A DNA stretch of 64,000 nucleotides from JBBSDP01 sp038240605 (lineage in GTDB: Bacteria > Planctomycetota > Phycisphaerae > Tepidisphaerales > Tepidisphaeraceae). The stretch lies in assembly GCA_038240605.1 (NCBI GenBank), contig JBBSDP010000025.1, positions 1-64,000 on the forward strand. The letters run 5' to 3'. The first letter of the stretch is position 1; each line of letters opens with the position of its first letter. The position numbers and the translations under genes were made by a program. Under the pieces are notes generated by a model. That model was given only the letters and a program-made list of their open reading frames with translations. It was not told the origin of the DNA and ran no database searches. Below are positions 18,148-26,724 of this stretch, piece after piece.

Positions 18148-19128
18148 TCAGCCGACTTTAGGCGGCGCCTGCTTGCCGGCAGCGGTAGCGGGCATACCGA
18201 TGCGCCCGATTCGTCCATCGCCGTTGGCGCCGTTGCCGCCGGCGGGATTGGTGGGGTTGTCCAGGTTGGCGGCGTTCTCACGGACAACGCGAATGAACAG
18301 ATCCTCCAGGGTCGTCGTTGGGTGCGTTATCGTTGTGTCCGCAACACCCAGCCGTGTCAGGAACTGTTTCAGCTCGGCGATCTGCTCCGGAGTCATGCCG
18401 CGGGCCTGCACCTGCGTGATGTCCTTGACCTGAAGGAGGTCGCGCACCTGCCCGAGCGTCTGCCGCCGGCCGGCGTAAAGGATCGTGATGCGATCGCAGA
18501 CGTCCTGCACGTCCGCCAGCAGGTGGCTGCACAGCAGGACCGTCTTACCCTGGCTCTTAAGACTGACGATCAGGTCCTTCATCTCGCGCGTGCCGATCGG
18601 GTCCAGGCCCGTCGTCGGCTCATCCAGGAGGATTAGATCGGGATTGTTGATCAACGCCTGCGCCAGCCCGATCCGGCGGGCCATGCCCTTGGAATATTCG
18701 CGCAGTTTCCGCTTTCGGCTCTTGGCGTCGAGCCCAACCGTGTCGAGCAGGGCCGGGACGCGGCGCTTCAGCTCCTTGCGGGGAATCTTGAACAGACGGC
18801 CGTAAAAATAGAGCGTCTCCTCGCCGTTGAGAAACCGGTAGAGGTACGACTCTTCGGGCAGGAAACCGATGCGCTCGTTGATCGCGGTGCTGCCGGCGGG
18901 GTGGCCGAGGATCGTGGCCTTGCCCTGTGTCGGGAAGATCAGGCCGAGCATCAGCTTGATCGTCGTGCTCTTGCCCGAGCCGTTTGGTCCCAGCAGGCCG
19001 AAGACCTCGCCCCGCTCGATGTTGAGGTTGAGGTTGTCCAGGGCGCGCACCTTGTCGCGGCCCCAGAAGTCGGTGTAGACCTTGGTCAGTCCCTCGATTG
19101 CGACGGCGTCATGATGGGCGGCGGCCAT
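18148..19128 (-). CDS. ABC exporter ATP-binding protein
   Basis: 326-residue ATPase of the ABC-2 (CcmA/DrrA-like) group. Walker A is GPNGSGKST, the signature is a variant YSKGMARRIGLAQ, and Walker B is LILLDEPTTGLDP. The C-terminal 60 residues add a regulatory tail ending in a Gly/Asn/Pro-rich stretch. First gene of a three-gene operon with permease and the 520-residue membrane-anchored protein. Divergent from the thioesterase gene. Confidence 0.92.
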   Translation of the reverse strand: MAAAHHDAVAIEGLTKVYTDFWGRDKVRALDNLNLNIERGEVFGLLGPNGSGKSTTIKLMLGLIFPTQGKATILGHPAGSTAINERIGFLPEESYLYRFLNGEETLYFYGRLFKIPRKELKRRVPALLDTVGLDAKSRKRKLREYSKGMARRIGLAQALINNPDLILLDEPTTGLDPIGTREMKDLIVSLKSQGKTVLLCSHLLADVQDVCDRITILYAGRRQTLGQVRDLLQVKDITQVQARGMTPEQIAELKQFLTRLGVADTTITHPTTTLEDLFIRVVRENAANLDNPTNPAGGNGANGDGRIGRIGMPATAAGKQAPPKVG

Positions 19129-19224
19129 GTCGGTTTCACTCGGAGAAGACGGGGGATTTCACCTGATCATCCACATACCTTTCAGAGTCGCACCTGTGCT
19201 TCCGCCCGCGGGTGACGCCGACCG

Positions 19225-19252
19225 TTGACGGCCCGGCGGCGTGCAGTAGTGT
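19225..19252 (+). promoter_or_regulatory. Possible sigma-70-like promoter for the thioesterase gene
   Basis: TTGACG (19225-19230) and TAGTGT (19247-19252) are separated by 16 bases and lie about 40 bases before the start at 19293. Spacing is acceptable, but planctomycete promoters are poorly defined, so this is tentative. Confidence 0.3.
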
Positions 19253-19276
19253 ACCGGACGAGGCGTTTACTTCAAG

Positions 19277-19308
19277 ATGATCAGCGAGCACAATGATCAG
19301 CGAGCACA
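19277..19308 (+). repeat. Tandem 16-bp duplication across a start codon
   Basis: The 16-mer ATGATCAGCGAGCACA occurs twice head to tail (19277-19292 and 19293-19308). The copies are out of frame with each other, so the first ATG opens a different 64-codon frame; the second is the true gene start. Confidence 0.9.
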
Positions 19309-19679
19309 CCATCGTCATCCGCGTCCGATATCCGGAGACGGATGCGATGGGATACCTGCACCACAGCAGGTTCCTCCAATACTTCGAAATGGGCCGAATC
19401 GAGCTGCTTCGGGCCAACGGCCATCGCTACGGCGACATCGAACGCCAGGGCATTTATTTTGTTGTCGTTAAGGTCGAATGCCGCTACAAGGCGCCCGCTC
19501 GCTACGACGAGGAACTTTCGCTGCGCACGCGCATTAAGCGCCAGACGCACGTCCGCCTCGACCACGAATACGAGCTGCGCCGCGGGGAAACGATCATCGC
19601 CGAAGGTTCATCCACCATTGCCTGCGTGGACAAGACCGGGCAACTGGTTCAGATCCCTGACTTTCTCGCCGTCCCGTGA
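19293..19679 (+). CDS. Acyl-CoA thioesterase, YbgC/4HBT hotdog family
   Basis: 128-residue hotdog-fold thioesterase of the YbgC/4-hydroxybenzoyl-CoA type. The N-terminal signature RVRYPETDAMGYLHHSRFLQYFEMGRIELLR carries the catalytic Asp and the substrate-channel His region. In other bacteria YbgC hydrolyses short acyl-CoAs and often associates with Tol-Pal or phospholipid genes; neither is next to it here. The start is ATG 19293, the second copy of a duplicated 16-mer. The last 31 bases overlap the convergent recN gene. Confidence 0.9.
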   Translation: MISEHTIVIRVRYPETDAMGYLHHSRFLQYFEMGRIELLRANGHRYGDIERQGIYFVVVKVECRYKAPARYDEELSLRTRIKRQTHVRLDHEYELRRGETIIAEGSSTIACVDKTGQLVQIPDFLAVP

Positions 19680-21451
19680 GCGGCCGCCCGCCCACGACGT
19701 TGACCCTTCACCTTGAGCGCAGTCGCGGCCGAAGGGACCGCGTCAGGCGGTGAAGCCGTCTGAGCAGATTGCAACAGCTCGCTCGCCTGCGCTCGGGTGG
19801 TCGCGGTCACGTGCTGCCCGCCGATCATCTCCGCCAGCTCGTCGAGCCGCTCGTTTCCCTCAATCATTCGAACCATGCTCTCGGTCTTGCCGGCGGAGGC
19901 GGTCTTGCGCACCGTGAAATGCCGGTCGGCGTAACTGGCGATCTGCGGCAGGTGAGTGATGCACAGCACCTGGTGATGAAGCGCCAGTGTCCGAAGCTTT
20001 TCACCGATGACCGATCCGAGCCGGCCGCCGACGTTCGCGTCTATTTCGTCGAAGACCAGCACGCTGATGCGATCGCCCTGGGCCAGGATTCCCTTCAGCG
20101 CCAGCATGATCCGACTTAACTCTCCACCCGAGGCGATCTTGCGGAGCGGCTGGGCGGGGTGGCCGGGATTGGTTTGGACGTTGAACTCGATCTCGTCAAA
20201 TCCGCTGGGCGAAGCCGGGAGCGCCTCGTCGGAAAATGCGCCGGTGGCAGGCGAACGAATGACCGTAAACGTGGCGCGGTCCATGCCGAGCTGCGTCATC
20301 TCCCGCGCGACCAGCGGGCCAAGCCTTGCGGCGGCGGCGATCCGCCGTGAGCTCAGCGCCTCGCCTGCTCGCCGCAGATCGTCGATCAGCGGGCGCAGTG
20401 ACGCGCTCAGTGTCGTGAAGTCGTCGGTCGCCCGCTCCAGTCCCGCGATCCTGGCTCCGATGTCGCGCCGATAATCCAGCGTCGCCTCAACGATATTGCC
20501 GTACTTGTTGAGGATGCGGTTGATGGTGTTGAGGCGGTCGCTGACTTCGGCAAGCTCCGATGGATCGATCTCCAGCTTGTCGAGGTATCGCGCGAGGTCG
20601 AACGCCGTCTCTTCGAGCTGGATGGTGGAGTCGCGCATCGCGCGAGCGGTGGGCTCGAGCGCGCGATCAAGTTGCGACAGCTCGGCCAGGATCGCCCCCA
20701 TCATTTTCAGCCGCTCGAGGACCGCGCCGTCCGCCTCATAGAGTGCGGCGTAGGTCGCGCCGGCCTCGCGCTTCAATTTTTCCAGGTTTTGTAGCACCGC
20801 CGCTCGCGACTCGAGCTCCTCGTATTCCCCCGGCTCGATTGCGGCAGAATCGATCTCCGCGGCCTGGAATCGATACAGATCGAGCTGCTGGGCGCGGAGG
20901 GCACGTCCGGCGGTGAGCTCGGCGATCCGTTGTCTGGCCTGGCTGACCTTCTCGTACGCCTGGCGATAAGTCTGCCGCAGCCCGGCGAGGCCGCCGAACT
21001 GATCGAGTACGTCGAGCTGGTTGGCCGGCTTAAGCAGGAACTGCTGGTCGTGTTGACCGTGGACGTCAACCAGGGATTCACATACCTGCTTGAGCATCGC
21101 CAGCGTGATCGGGTTGCCGTTCAGGCTCGCCGAAGTGCGCCCGCTGGCGTAAAGCCGGCGGGTAAGGAGCAGCTCGCCTCCATCAGTGCCGACTGTCACG
21201 TCGGTCAGCTCAGCGATGCGCCGCAGCGCCTGCGTGTCGCTCAGATCGAACACGCCGCTCACGCGTCCCTCGTCCGCTCCCGGCCGGAGCATCTCGGCGG
21301 GGCTGCGCATCCCCAGCAGCACCTCGAGCGCACCGATAACCAGACTCTTCCCCGCGCCGGTCGCGCCGGTAAAACAATTCAACCCCCGGCGCAACTCGAT
21401 CCGTGCGTCGGCGATGACTGCGAGGTTGGAAATGTGCAGCTCGCGAAGCAT
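19649..21451 (-). CDS. recN: DNA repair protein RecN
   Basis: 600-residue SMC-like ATPase of recombinational repair. The N-terminal ATPase half begins LRELHISNLAVI and has Walker A GATGAGKS. A long coiled-coil region fills the middle, and the C-terminal half has IASGGELSRIMLALK and Walker B VLVFDEIDANVGG. Length is slightly above the E. coli protein; the extra residues are a low-complexity Ala/Ser/Arg tail from about 565 that overlaps the thioesterase gene and includes a copy of a dispersed 12-mer (see findings). Just before its start lies a tandem-7-mer hairpin. Confidence 0.96.
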   Translation of the reverse strand: MLRELHISNLAVIADARIELRRGLNCFTGATGAGKSLVIGALEVLLGMRSPAEMLRPGADEGRVSGVFDLSDTQALRRIAELTDVTVGTDGGELLLTRRLYASGRTSASLNGNPITLAMLKQVCESLVDVHGQHDQQFLLKPANQLDVLDQFGGLAGLRQTYRQAYEKVSQARQRIAELTAGRALRAQQLDLYRFQAAEIDSAAIEPGEYEELESRAAVLQNLEKLKREAGATYAALYEADGAVLERLKMMGAILAELSQLDRALEPTARAMRDSTIQLEETAFDLARYLDKLEIDPSELAEVSDRLNTINRILNKYGNIVEATLDYRRDIGARIAGLERATDDFTTLSASLRPLIDDLRRAGEALSSRRIAAAARLGPLVAREMTQLGMDRATFTVIRSPATGAFSDEALPASPSGFDEIEFNVQTNPGHPAQPLRKIASGGELSRIMLALKGILAQGDRISVLVFDEIDANVGGRLGSVIGEKLRTLALHHQVLCITHLPQIASYADRHFTVRKTASAGKTESMVRMIEGNERLDELAEMIGGQHVTATTRAQASELLQSAQTASPPDAVPSAATALKVKGQRRGRAAAHGTARKSGI

Positions 21452-21455
21452 AGAC

Positions 21456-21554
21456 TAGAGTTTGGAGTTTAGAGTTTGGAGTTTAGTGAAGATCATCAAT
21501 TCAGATTTCCGACGTCTTTGCCTGTCCTAAACTCCAAACTCCAAACTCCAAACT
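21456..21554. repeat. 7-bp-unit intergenic hairpin, GTTTGGA type
   Basis: Left arm 21456-21485 consists of GTTTGGA/GTTTAGA units. The right arm 21527-21554 is the reverse complement with three copies of CTCCAAA. The arms pair almost fully, with one extra two-base slip, around a 41-base loop. It fills the gap between recN and the tRNA-binding protein gene, both on the minus strand. Confidence 0.85.
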
Positions 21555-21558
21555 ACCT

Positions 21559-21906
21559 CTAACTTACTTTGCTCCCCGACGCGACCGGTTCTGATGGCGC
21601 AATGTAGACGACCTTACCGGTGGCGGGATCGGAGGCGGCGAGGAGCATTCCCTGGCTGATCTCGCCGCGCATCGAGCGGGGCTCGAGGTTGGCTACGACG
21701 ATCACCTGCTTGCCAACAAACTGCTCGGGAGCGTAGTGCTGGCGCAGGCCGGCACAGATTTGCCGGCGCTCGCCGGCCAGGTCGAGCTGGAGGATGAGGA
21801 GCTTATCGGCGTTCGGATGAGCGTAGCACTCCACCACCGTGGCGATGCGTAAATCGAGTTTTGCAAAATCGTCGTACTTGATCAGCGATTGTGTCGTTTC
21901 TGACAT
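21559..21906 (-). CDS. Stand-alone tRNA-binding OB-fold protein
   Basis: 115-residue protein equal to the C-terminal tRNA-binding domain of methionyl-tRNA synthetase (MetRS beta-like, Trbp111/CsaA fold). Motifs are DFAKLDLRIATVVECYAHPNADKLL, then GLRQHY, VGKQVIVVANL, and RSMRGEISQGMLLAA. Such free domains dimerise and bind tRNA, either aiding a MetRS that lacks the domain or acting as a chaperone. A MetRS gene is not in this window. Short, cytoplasmic, probably monocistronic. Confidence 0.9.
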   Translation of the reverse strand: MSETTQSLIKYDDFAKLDLRIATVVECYAHPNADKLLILQLDLAGERRQICAGLRQHYAPEQFVGKQVIVVANLEPRSMRGEISQGMLLAASDPATGKVVYIAPSEPVASGSKVS

Positions 21907-22081
21907 GGCTAACTCCTTGATTCCCGTAAATCTGTGCCGGTTATGCGGATCTTTTTATCAAATCCCACTTTAAGCATCCGTTTCCACGCCGCCAAGCTCA
22001 TCCGCGTTCGCCGCACATGCGGCTGGCCCCGGCTTTGCTCTAATCACCTTCAGTTGGCGTTTACTTTGAAAGGAGCCATTC

Positions 22082-22294
22082 ATGCGAAAGATGATCGTCC
22101 CCATGTTGTCGTTGTCGATGCTGATCGGCGCGCCGGTGCTCGTCGGGTGTGACCGCGAGGTAAAACACGATGAGACGACCAAGACGCGTGCGAACGGCGA
22201 CACCGTTCATTCGGAAACGACCGTGAAGGAGAAACCGAACGGTGACGTCGTGAAGGAACACCACGAGAGCGTCGACAATACCCGCAATCCATAA
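22082..22294 (+). CDS. Small lipoprotein
   Basis: 70-residue lipoprotein with a signal peptide ending APVLVGC (Cys 23). The mature part is short, charged and Thr/Lys/Glu/His-rich, with the near-repeat ANGDTVHSETTVKEK / PNGDVVKEHHES, so it holds two related beta-hairpin-like units. A strong AAGGAG lies nine bases before the ATG, and a very strong terminator follows. No known domain; function unknown. Confidence 0.75.
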   Translation: MRKMIVPMLSLSMLIGAPVLVGCDREVKHDETTKTRANGDTVHSETTVKEKPNGDVVKEHHESVDNTRNP

Positions 22295-22317
22295 ACGTCG
22301 CGCTCACTTAACAGCGG

Positions 22318-22372
22318 ACAGCCCGCATGCGGCAGCACCACGCTGACCTCGCATGCGGGCTGTTTCGCGTTT
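22318..22372 (+). terminator. Strong hairpin terminator
   Basis: Perfect 14-bp stem ACAGCCCGCATGCG (22318-22331) with CGCATGCGGGCTGT (22350-22363) and an 18-base loop, followed by a T-rich stretch. It separates the lipoprotein gene from the convergent protease gene. Confidence 0.8.
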
Positions 22373-22384
22373 TGGCGATAGCGC

Positions 22385-23461
22385 TTACCGGCTCACGGCC
22401 AGCGTCGCGTCGTCACGAGACCGCGCCTCTTCCGGCGTCACGTCGAGCGTGATCTTGTCCGTGTGCCGCAGGACCATCACCTGCATCGGCATACGCGCCC
22501 GGTCCGCAGTCAACAGGCGGTGCAGATCGTCGATGCTGGCGATGGGGCGTCCATCGACTTCCAGCAGGATGTCTCCCTCGAGAATCCCGGCCCGTCCAGC
22601 CGGACTGTCCTTTTCGACCGCGACGACCATCACACCCGTCTCCGCCTGTAAGTGGTGGAAGCGAACGATTCGCCGATGTAGCGGAACGTTCTGACCACCG
22701 ACGCCAAGGTAGCTGCGCCGGACGAAACCATCCTTGATCAACTGCCCGGCCACCCATTGCGCCGTGTTGCCCGGGATGGCGAAGCAGATACCCTGGGCGG
22801 CGGGAATGATCGCGGTGTTCACGCCGATCACCTCACCGTGCGAGTTGAGCAGCGGCCCGCCCGAGTTGCCGGGATTCAGGGCCGCGTCGGTCTGGACGAT
22901 CCCATCGATCATCCGTCCGGTCTGCGATCGGAAGGATCGGGCGAGGTTGCTCACGACGCCCGCCGTCACCGTGTATTGAAACCCATACGGGTTTCCGATC
23001 GCGATGACGAGCTGTCCCACCTGGATCTTCGCGGAGTCTCCGAAGCAGACCGCGGTGAGGTTGGGCGCGTCGATGTCGATCACTGCAAGGTCCGTGTCCG
23101 GGTCCTCGCCGACCAGCTTGGCGGAATGCGCGCGGCCATCGGAGAGCGTCACGTGGATCGACTCGGCATTGTGAACGACGTGGCTGTTGGTGAGCACCAG
23201 CCCGTCGGGGGTGAAGATAAACCCCGAGCCGCTGCCGCCTCCGCCCTGAGGGTGCCGTCTTGACGGCGTATCCGGCCGGGGCCGCTGACGCACTTCGATG
23301 TTGACGACCGCGGGGCTTGCCCGTTTCACAGCGGCGACGACCGCGTGCGAATAGGCATCCAGGATCGCTCCATCGCCGGGCGGGGCGATCGGCGCGTTGG
23401 GTTCGATCACGGCGGTGCCTTTGGACTCTTCGCTTCCGATCAGTCTTGAGCGTCGATTCAT
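22385..23461 (-). CDS. HtrA/S1C serine protease without signal peptide
   Basis: 358-residue trypsin-like protease of the HtrA family with one C-terminal PDZ domain (about residues 250-345). The catalytic triad is visible: H94 (TNSHVV), D124 (TDLAVI) and S200 (NPGNSGGP). No signal peptide or membrane helix is seen, so it may act in the cytoplasm, unusual for this family. The ATG at 23461 is preferred: AGGAAAGGA sits upstream, while longer starts give a Pro/Arg-rich leader. It lies beside an M50 protease and an Anbu peptidase, forming a proteolysis-rich neighbourhood. Confidence 0.88.
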   Translation of the reverse strand: MNRRSRLIGSEESKGTAVIEPNAPIAPPGDGAILDAYSHAVVAAVKRASPAVVNIEVRQRPRPDTPSRRHPQGGGGSGSGFIFTPDGLVLTNSHVVHNAESIHVTLSDGRAHSAKLVGEDPDTDLAVIDIDAPNLTAVCFGDSAKIQVGQLVIAIGNPYGFQYTVTAGVVSNLARSFRSQTGRMIDGIVQTDAALNPGNSGGPLLNSHGEVIGVNTAIIPAAQGICFAIPGNTAQWVAGQLIKDGFVRRSYLGVGGQNVPLHRRIVRFHHLQAETGVMVVAVEKDSPAGRAGILEGDILLEVDGRPIASIDDLHRLLTADRARMPMQVMVLRHTDKITLDVTPEEARSRDDATLAVSR

Positions 23462-23599
23462 GATTGCACGTCCTTTCCTGAAGCTGCCGCCCGGAGGACC
23501 GCCTGGGCAGCGCTGATTCATTTTAGGCATGCGAGGCAAGTGACATGGGTGCGCGGGCGGGCAGGCGCGCGAGCCATGCGATACGGTGGGCATGGAGCT

Positions 23600-24652
23600 C
23601 TACAACCCGAACATGGCAGCGCCGCCGGTCAGGTAGACCATCACGCAGAGGACCGCGGCCAGGCAGAGAAAGGCGGCTCCGATGGAAACCGAAGCGGTCC
23701 GGCTGATCTGGTAGTAAGGGTCCTCGCGGAACCTATGCCCGAAGGTGGAGCGAACGCGCGAGACGGCCATGAACAGGATCAGAAGCAGGACGATGTTGAA
23801 CTGATGGTGCCGGAACGAGTTCAAGGTCATCCACGCCAGTGCCGCGATGCCGAGGATCCAGATCCACGGACTCACCGCGGCCATCACGCGACCGCCGTCC
23901 AGCGGGGGGACCGGCAACAGGTTGAAGAGGTTCAGCAGGAACCCGACATATGAAATCTCGAGCAACAGCGCGCGCACGTCCGGCGTGACCGGAAGCATTA
24001 CCGCCATCGCATAGCACGCCAGCGCCCCCAGCGTGCCCAGGATCGGACCGCCGATCCCGACGATCGCCTCCACCTTGGCATTGGGCGGCTGCTGGCGGAG
24101 GTTGATTAAGGCGCCGACGAACGGGATGAAGATCGGCGGGCTGGCGCTCAGCCCGTAATATCGCATTGCCGCAACGTGCCCGAGCTCGTGCACCAGCATC
24201 AGCAGTACGAACCCCAGCGCGAACGGCCAGCCGCCGCCGAAGGCAACGCTGTAGATCGCGATGCTGATCAGCATCGAGCCGACCGTCTTGAGCACCGCGA
24301 GCAGCGGCGGATCGTTGGGCCGTTCGGATGGCCGTACGGCCGAACGCATCTCCCAGCCCGGTCCGGCGGCCGGCGCATACTGGAGCGGTGGGGGAGCAGC
24401 AAAACCGGCAGCGAGCGCGCCGCTGCGGGCCGCCACCTCTGCATATTCCGCCGAATCAGAAGGAAGCAGCTCGAGCGCCTGCCGCCAGACGCGCGATGCG
24501 GCCGGCGGGTTCGAGGACTCCAGCGAGAGCGCTTCCCGCGTGATCTGGTTGAGTCGGTCCAGGTAGATCAGCGCACCGCAACTGTGGCACGCCAGCGACC
24601 CGGCAAACAGCGGGGACCCACATCCCCGACATGAAAACAACGCACTTGTCAT
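23600..24652 (-). CDS. Site-2 protease (M50) with N-terminal zinc ribbon
   Basis: 350-residue intramembrane metalloprotease. The N-terminus is a zinc ribbon (C8-x2-C11, C22-x2-C25), followed by a helical linker, then a membrane domain with HELGH (H155, E156, H159) and the third zinc ligand D252 in PVPPLDGG. This is the rhomboid-independent, PDZ-less M50B-type. It probably cleaves a membrane-bound regulator. The start at 24652 begins exactly at the zinc ribbon; no good ribosome-binding site is seen. It lies between Anbu and HtrA genes on the same strand, with 124 bases to Anbu. Confidence 0.88.
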   Translation of the reverse strand: MTSALFSCRGCGSPLFAGSLACHSCGALIYLDRLNQITREALSLESSNPPAASRVWRQALELLPSDSAEYAEVAARSGALAAGFAAPPPLQYAPAAGPGWEMRSAVRPSERPNDPPLLAVLKTVGSMLISIAIYSVAFGGGWPFALGFVLLMLVHELGHVAAMRYYGLSASPPIFIPFVGALINLRQQPPNAKVEAIVGIGGPILGTLGALACYAMAVMLPVTPDVRALLLEISYVGFLLNLFNLLPVPPLDGGRVMAAVSPWIWILGIAALAWMTLNSFRHHQFNIVLLLILFMAVSRVRSTFGHRFREDPYYQISRTASVSIGAAFLCLAAVLCVMVYLTGGAAMFGL

Positions 24653-24776
24653 GAACCATTTTAGGTGTGATGCATGGCTTCGTCTGACGTGCGAAGCAGC
24701 GCGCGTCGGAGGAGCTGGTGAGTAGAAATTCCCGAATTTATTTGAGGCGCGAAACGCCGGCGGACTGGAGCCATCA

Positions 24777-25604
24777 CTACTGCCGGCCCTGCTGAGGCTG
24801 CATCTCGGGTGTGTCGGCGCTACCGTGCTCGACCAGCTCGATGGTATCTGACTGCGGCGAGCGGCCCGCGCCCATTCGACCGCGAAAGCGGACATCGGGC
24901 AGCTTCAATACCGCCTGCCGCAGGGCTTGCTCCCAGCGCAGGCGAATCTTGGCCAGGTCCGGATCATCGTTGGCGAATCGCCGATGACGGGTGATCTCCA
25001 GTTCATCGACCGAATAGGCGAGCAGGTCGATTGGCGGTCCCACGGTGACGTTGGACTTCATTGTCGAGTCCAGCGACAGCAGCGCGTATTTCGCCGCTTC
25101 TTCCAGCGTCGTGCGTTCGTACTGAATGCCGCGGTCGAGGATCGGCCGTCCGTACTTGGTCTCTCCGATCTGGAGGTAGGGCGAGTCCTCGCTCACCTGG
25201 AGCGGGTTGCCCTGCGGGTAGACGAGGATCAGGCCGGGCGGCTCGCCCTTCACCTGGCCACCGAGCATCAGGTTGACGTTAAACCGGTAGTCGTCGCGCT
25301 CCAGCGCGCCGCGATCCAGCTCCGCCACCTTCCGGATCTGCTCGCCGATCACGCGCGCCGCATCGTACAGCGACGGCGCCTGCGCCAGCCCCTTGCCGGC
25401 GTCGAAGTCACGCCGGAGCAGCGTGAGGATCGACTGCGTCAGGGAAAGGCTTCCGCTGGACAGGATGATGAAGACGCGCTCGCCCGGCTGCACGAAGGTG
25501 TGCATCTTGCGGCAGGTGTTGACCTGGTCGTAGCCCGCGTTCGTGCGTGAATCCGACGCCATGACCAGGCCGTGTTTCGTGATGATCCCCAGACAGTAAG
25601 TCAT
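24777..25604 (-). CDS. Anbu: bacterial proteasome-type Thr protease
   Basis: 275-residue peptidase of the COG3484/Anbu group (ancestral beta subunit), relatives of HslV and the 20S proteasome. The start is ATG 25604, which exposes Thr directly after Met: MTYCLGIITKHG. In mature numbering the triad is Thr1, Asp17 (ASDSRTNA) and Lys32 (CRKMH). The glycine-rich core, DSTMKSNVTVGPP and the C-terminal helix match the family; the last 30 residues are a polar tail. Anbu forms open-ring or spiral assemblies without a known unfoldase, and its natural substrate is unknown. Here it lies with the classic partners: two transglutaminase-like proteins, alpha-E and ATP-grasp genes. Confidence 0.92.
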   Translation of the reverse strand: MTYCLGIITKHGLVMASDSRTNAGYDQVNTCRKMHTFVQPGERVFIILSSGSLSLTQSILTLLRRDFDAGKGLAQAPSLYDAARVIGEQIRKVAELDRGALERDDYRFNVNLMLGGQVKGEPPGLILVYPQGNPLQVSEDSPYLQIGETKYGRPILDRGIQYERTTLEEAAKYALLSLDSTMKSNVTVGPPIDLLAYSVDELEITRHRRFANDDPDLAKIRLRWEQALRQAVLKLPDVRFRGRMGAGRSPQSDTIELVEHGSADTPEMQPQQGRQ

Positions 25605-25805
25605 CTCTGCGTAATCCTTTCGACGCGGCACGCTCCGCGCGGCGAGCAGCGGCGGCGGGGGACATCCTAGCAGGAGCAAACGCGGCTTCCAGAGGCGGAA
25701 CGGATCGCGTGCTCAGCGCTCCCATTACGGCGTTGACTGATGCGGGCTCATGCAGTTACTGTCAACACCCGACCAACCGGCGTGGAACCGCCGTGCCAAA
25801 GGCTC

Positions 25806-26612
25806 ATGCGCATACATATCGGGTTTGAACTCGTCTTTAACATTCCGGCTCCCGTCTCGATGCTGTTGATGCTCCACGTCCATCCGGAGCAGGCGCACGT
25901 GCTTCAAAAGCCGGAGTACCTGGAGTTGGATCCTGTCGCGCCGGTGAGCTTTCAGACCGACGTGTATGGGAACCTCGCGGCCCGGGTGGTCGCGCCGGCG
26001 GGGACGTTTCGCATCCAATATGACAACGTCGCCTGGGACAGCGGCCATCGCGAGCCACGGATCGATGGCGCGTTCCTCCATCCCGTCGACCAACTTCCGC
26101 CCGAGTGCCTGTCGTTCCTGCTGGCCAGCCGGTACTGCGAAGTCGATCGGATGTCGCAGATCGCCTGGGACCTCTTCGGCCGTACGCCACATTCGTGGGA
26201 GCGCGTGCAGGCGGTGCTTGACTGGGTGCACAACCACGTCAAGTTCGGCTACGAGTTCGCGTCGTCTTCCAAAACGGCGTTTGACGTGTACACCGAGGGA
26301 CGCGGCGTCTGCCGCGACTTCATGCACCTGACGATCACGCTGCTGCGGGCATTGAACATCCCCGCGCGATACGCGACCGGATATCTGGGCGACATCGGCG
26401 TGCCTCCGCCCGCGCTGCCAATGGATTTCTCGGCGTGGCTCGAAGTCTACCTGGGCAACCGCTGGTACACCGTCGATGCGCGGCACACCGAACCGCGCAT
26501 CGGCCGGATCCTCCAGGCCCGTGGCCGCGACGCCGTCGATGTCGCCCTCACCACGTCCTTCGGCCCCAGCACGCTGACATCGTTTCGGGTGTGGACGGAC
26601 GAATTGAAGTAG
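25806..26612 (+). CDS. Transglutaminase-like protein, Anbu-associated
   Basis: 268-residue papain-fold protein with an N-terminal beta domain (Bact_transglu_N-like) and a transglutaminase core. The catalytic Cys169 is in GRGVCRDFMHL and Asp224 in YTVDARH. The usual His position (HAW) reads Ser209 in MDFSAWLEVY, so the triad looks altered; a nearby His227 might substitute. It is the only gene of the cluster on the plus strand, pointing away from Anbu. ATG 25806 fits the first strand (MRIHIGFELVF) and is preceded by AAAGG. Probably a peptidase, amidase or cross-linking enzyme of the Anbu system. Confidence 0.88.
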   Translation: MRIHIGFELVFNIPAPVSMLLMLHVHPEQAHVLQKPEYLELDPVAPVSFQTDVYGNLAARVVAPAGTFRIQYDNVAWDSGHREPRIDGAFLHPVDQLPPECLSFLLASRYCEVDRMSQIAWDLFGRTPHSWERVQAVLDWVHNHVKFGYEFASSSKTAFDVYTEGRGVCRDFMHLTITLLRALNIPARYATGYLGDIGVPPPALPMDFSAWLEVYLGNRWYTVDARHTEPRIGRILQARGRDAVDVALTTSFGPSTLTSFRVWTDELK

Positions 26613-26620
26613 CGAATCAA

Positions 26621-26724
26621 ATCGAACATCGAACATCGAACTTTGAACATCGAACATCGAACGTCGAAAGGCGTCGGTTTGCCACTTCGACGTTGGACGT
26701 TCGATGTTCAGCGTTCGATGTTCG
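26621..26724. repeat. 7-bp-unit hairpin, GAACATC type
   Basis: Left arm from 26621 holds tandem GAACATC units (with GAACTTT and GAACGTC variants). The right arm 26684-26724 is its near-complete reverse complement. The element separates the two convergent transglutaminase genes and supplies the last codons and TGA stop of the minus-strand one. Confidence 0.85.

Noticed and set aside
26621..26724. Rho-independent terminator as full explanation of the GAACATC element
   Set aside because: The stem is long and AT/GC-mixed with no T-run, and elements of the same build lie in leaders too (52305), so terminator function alone does not explain it.
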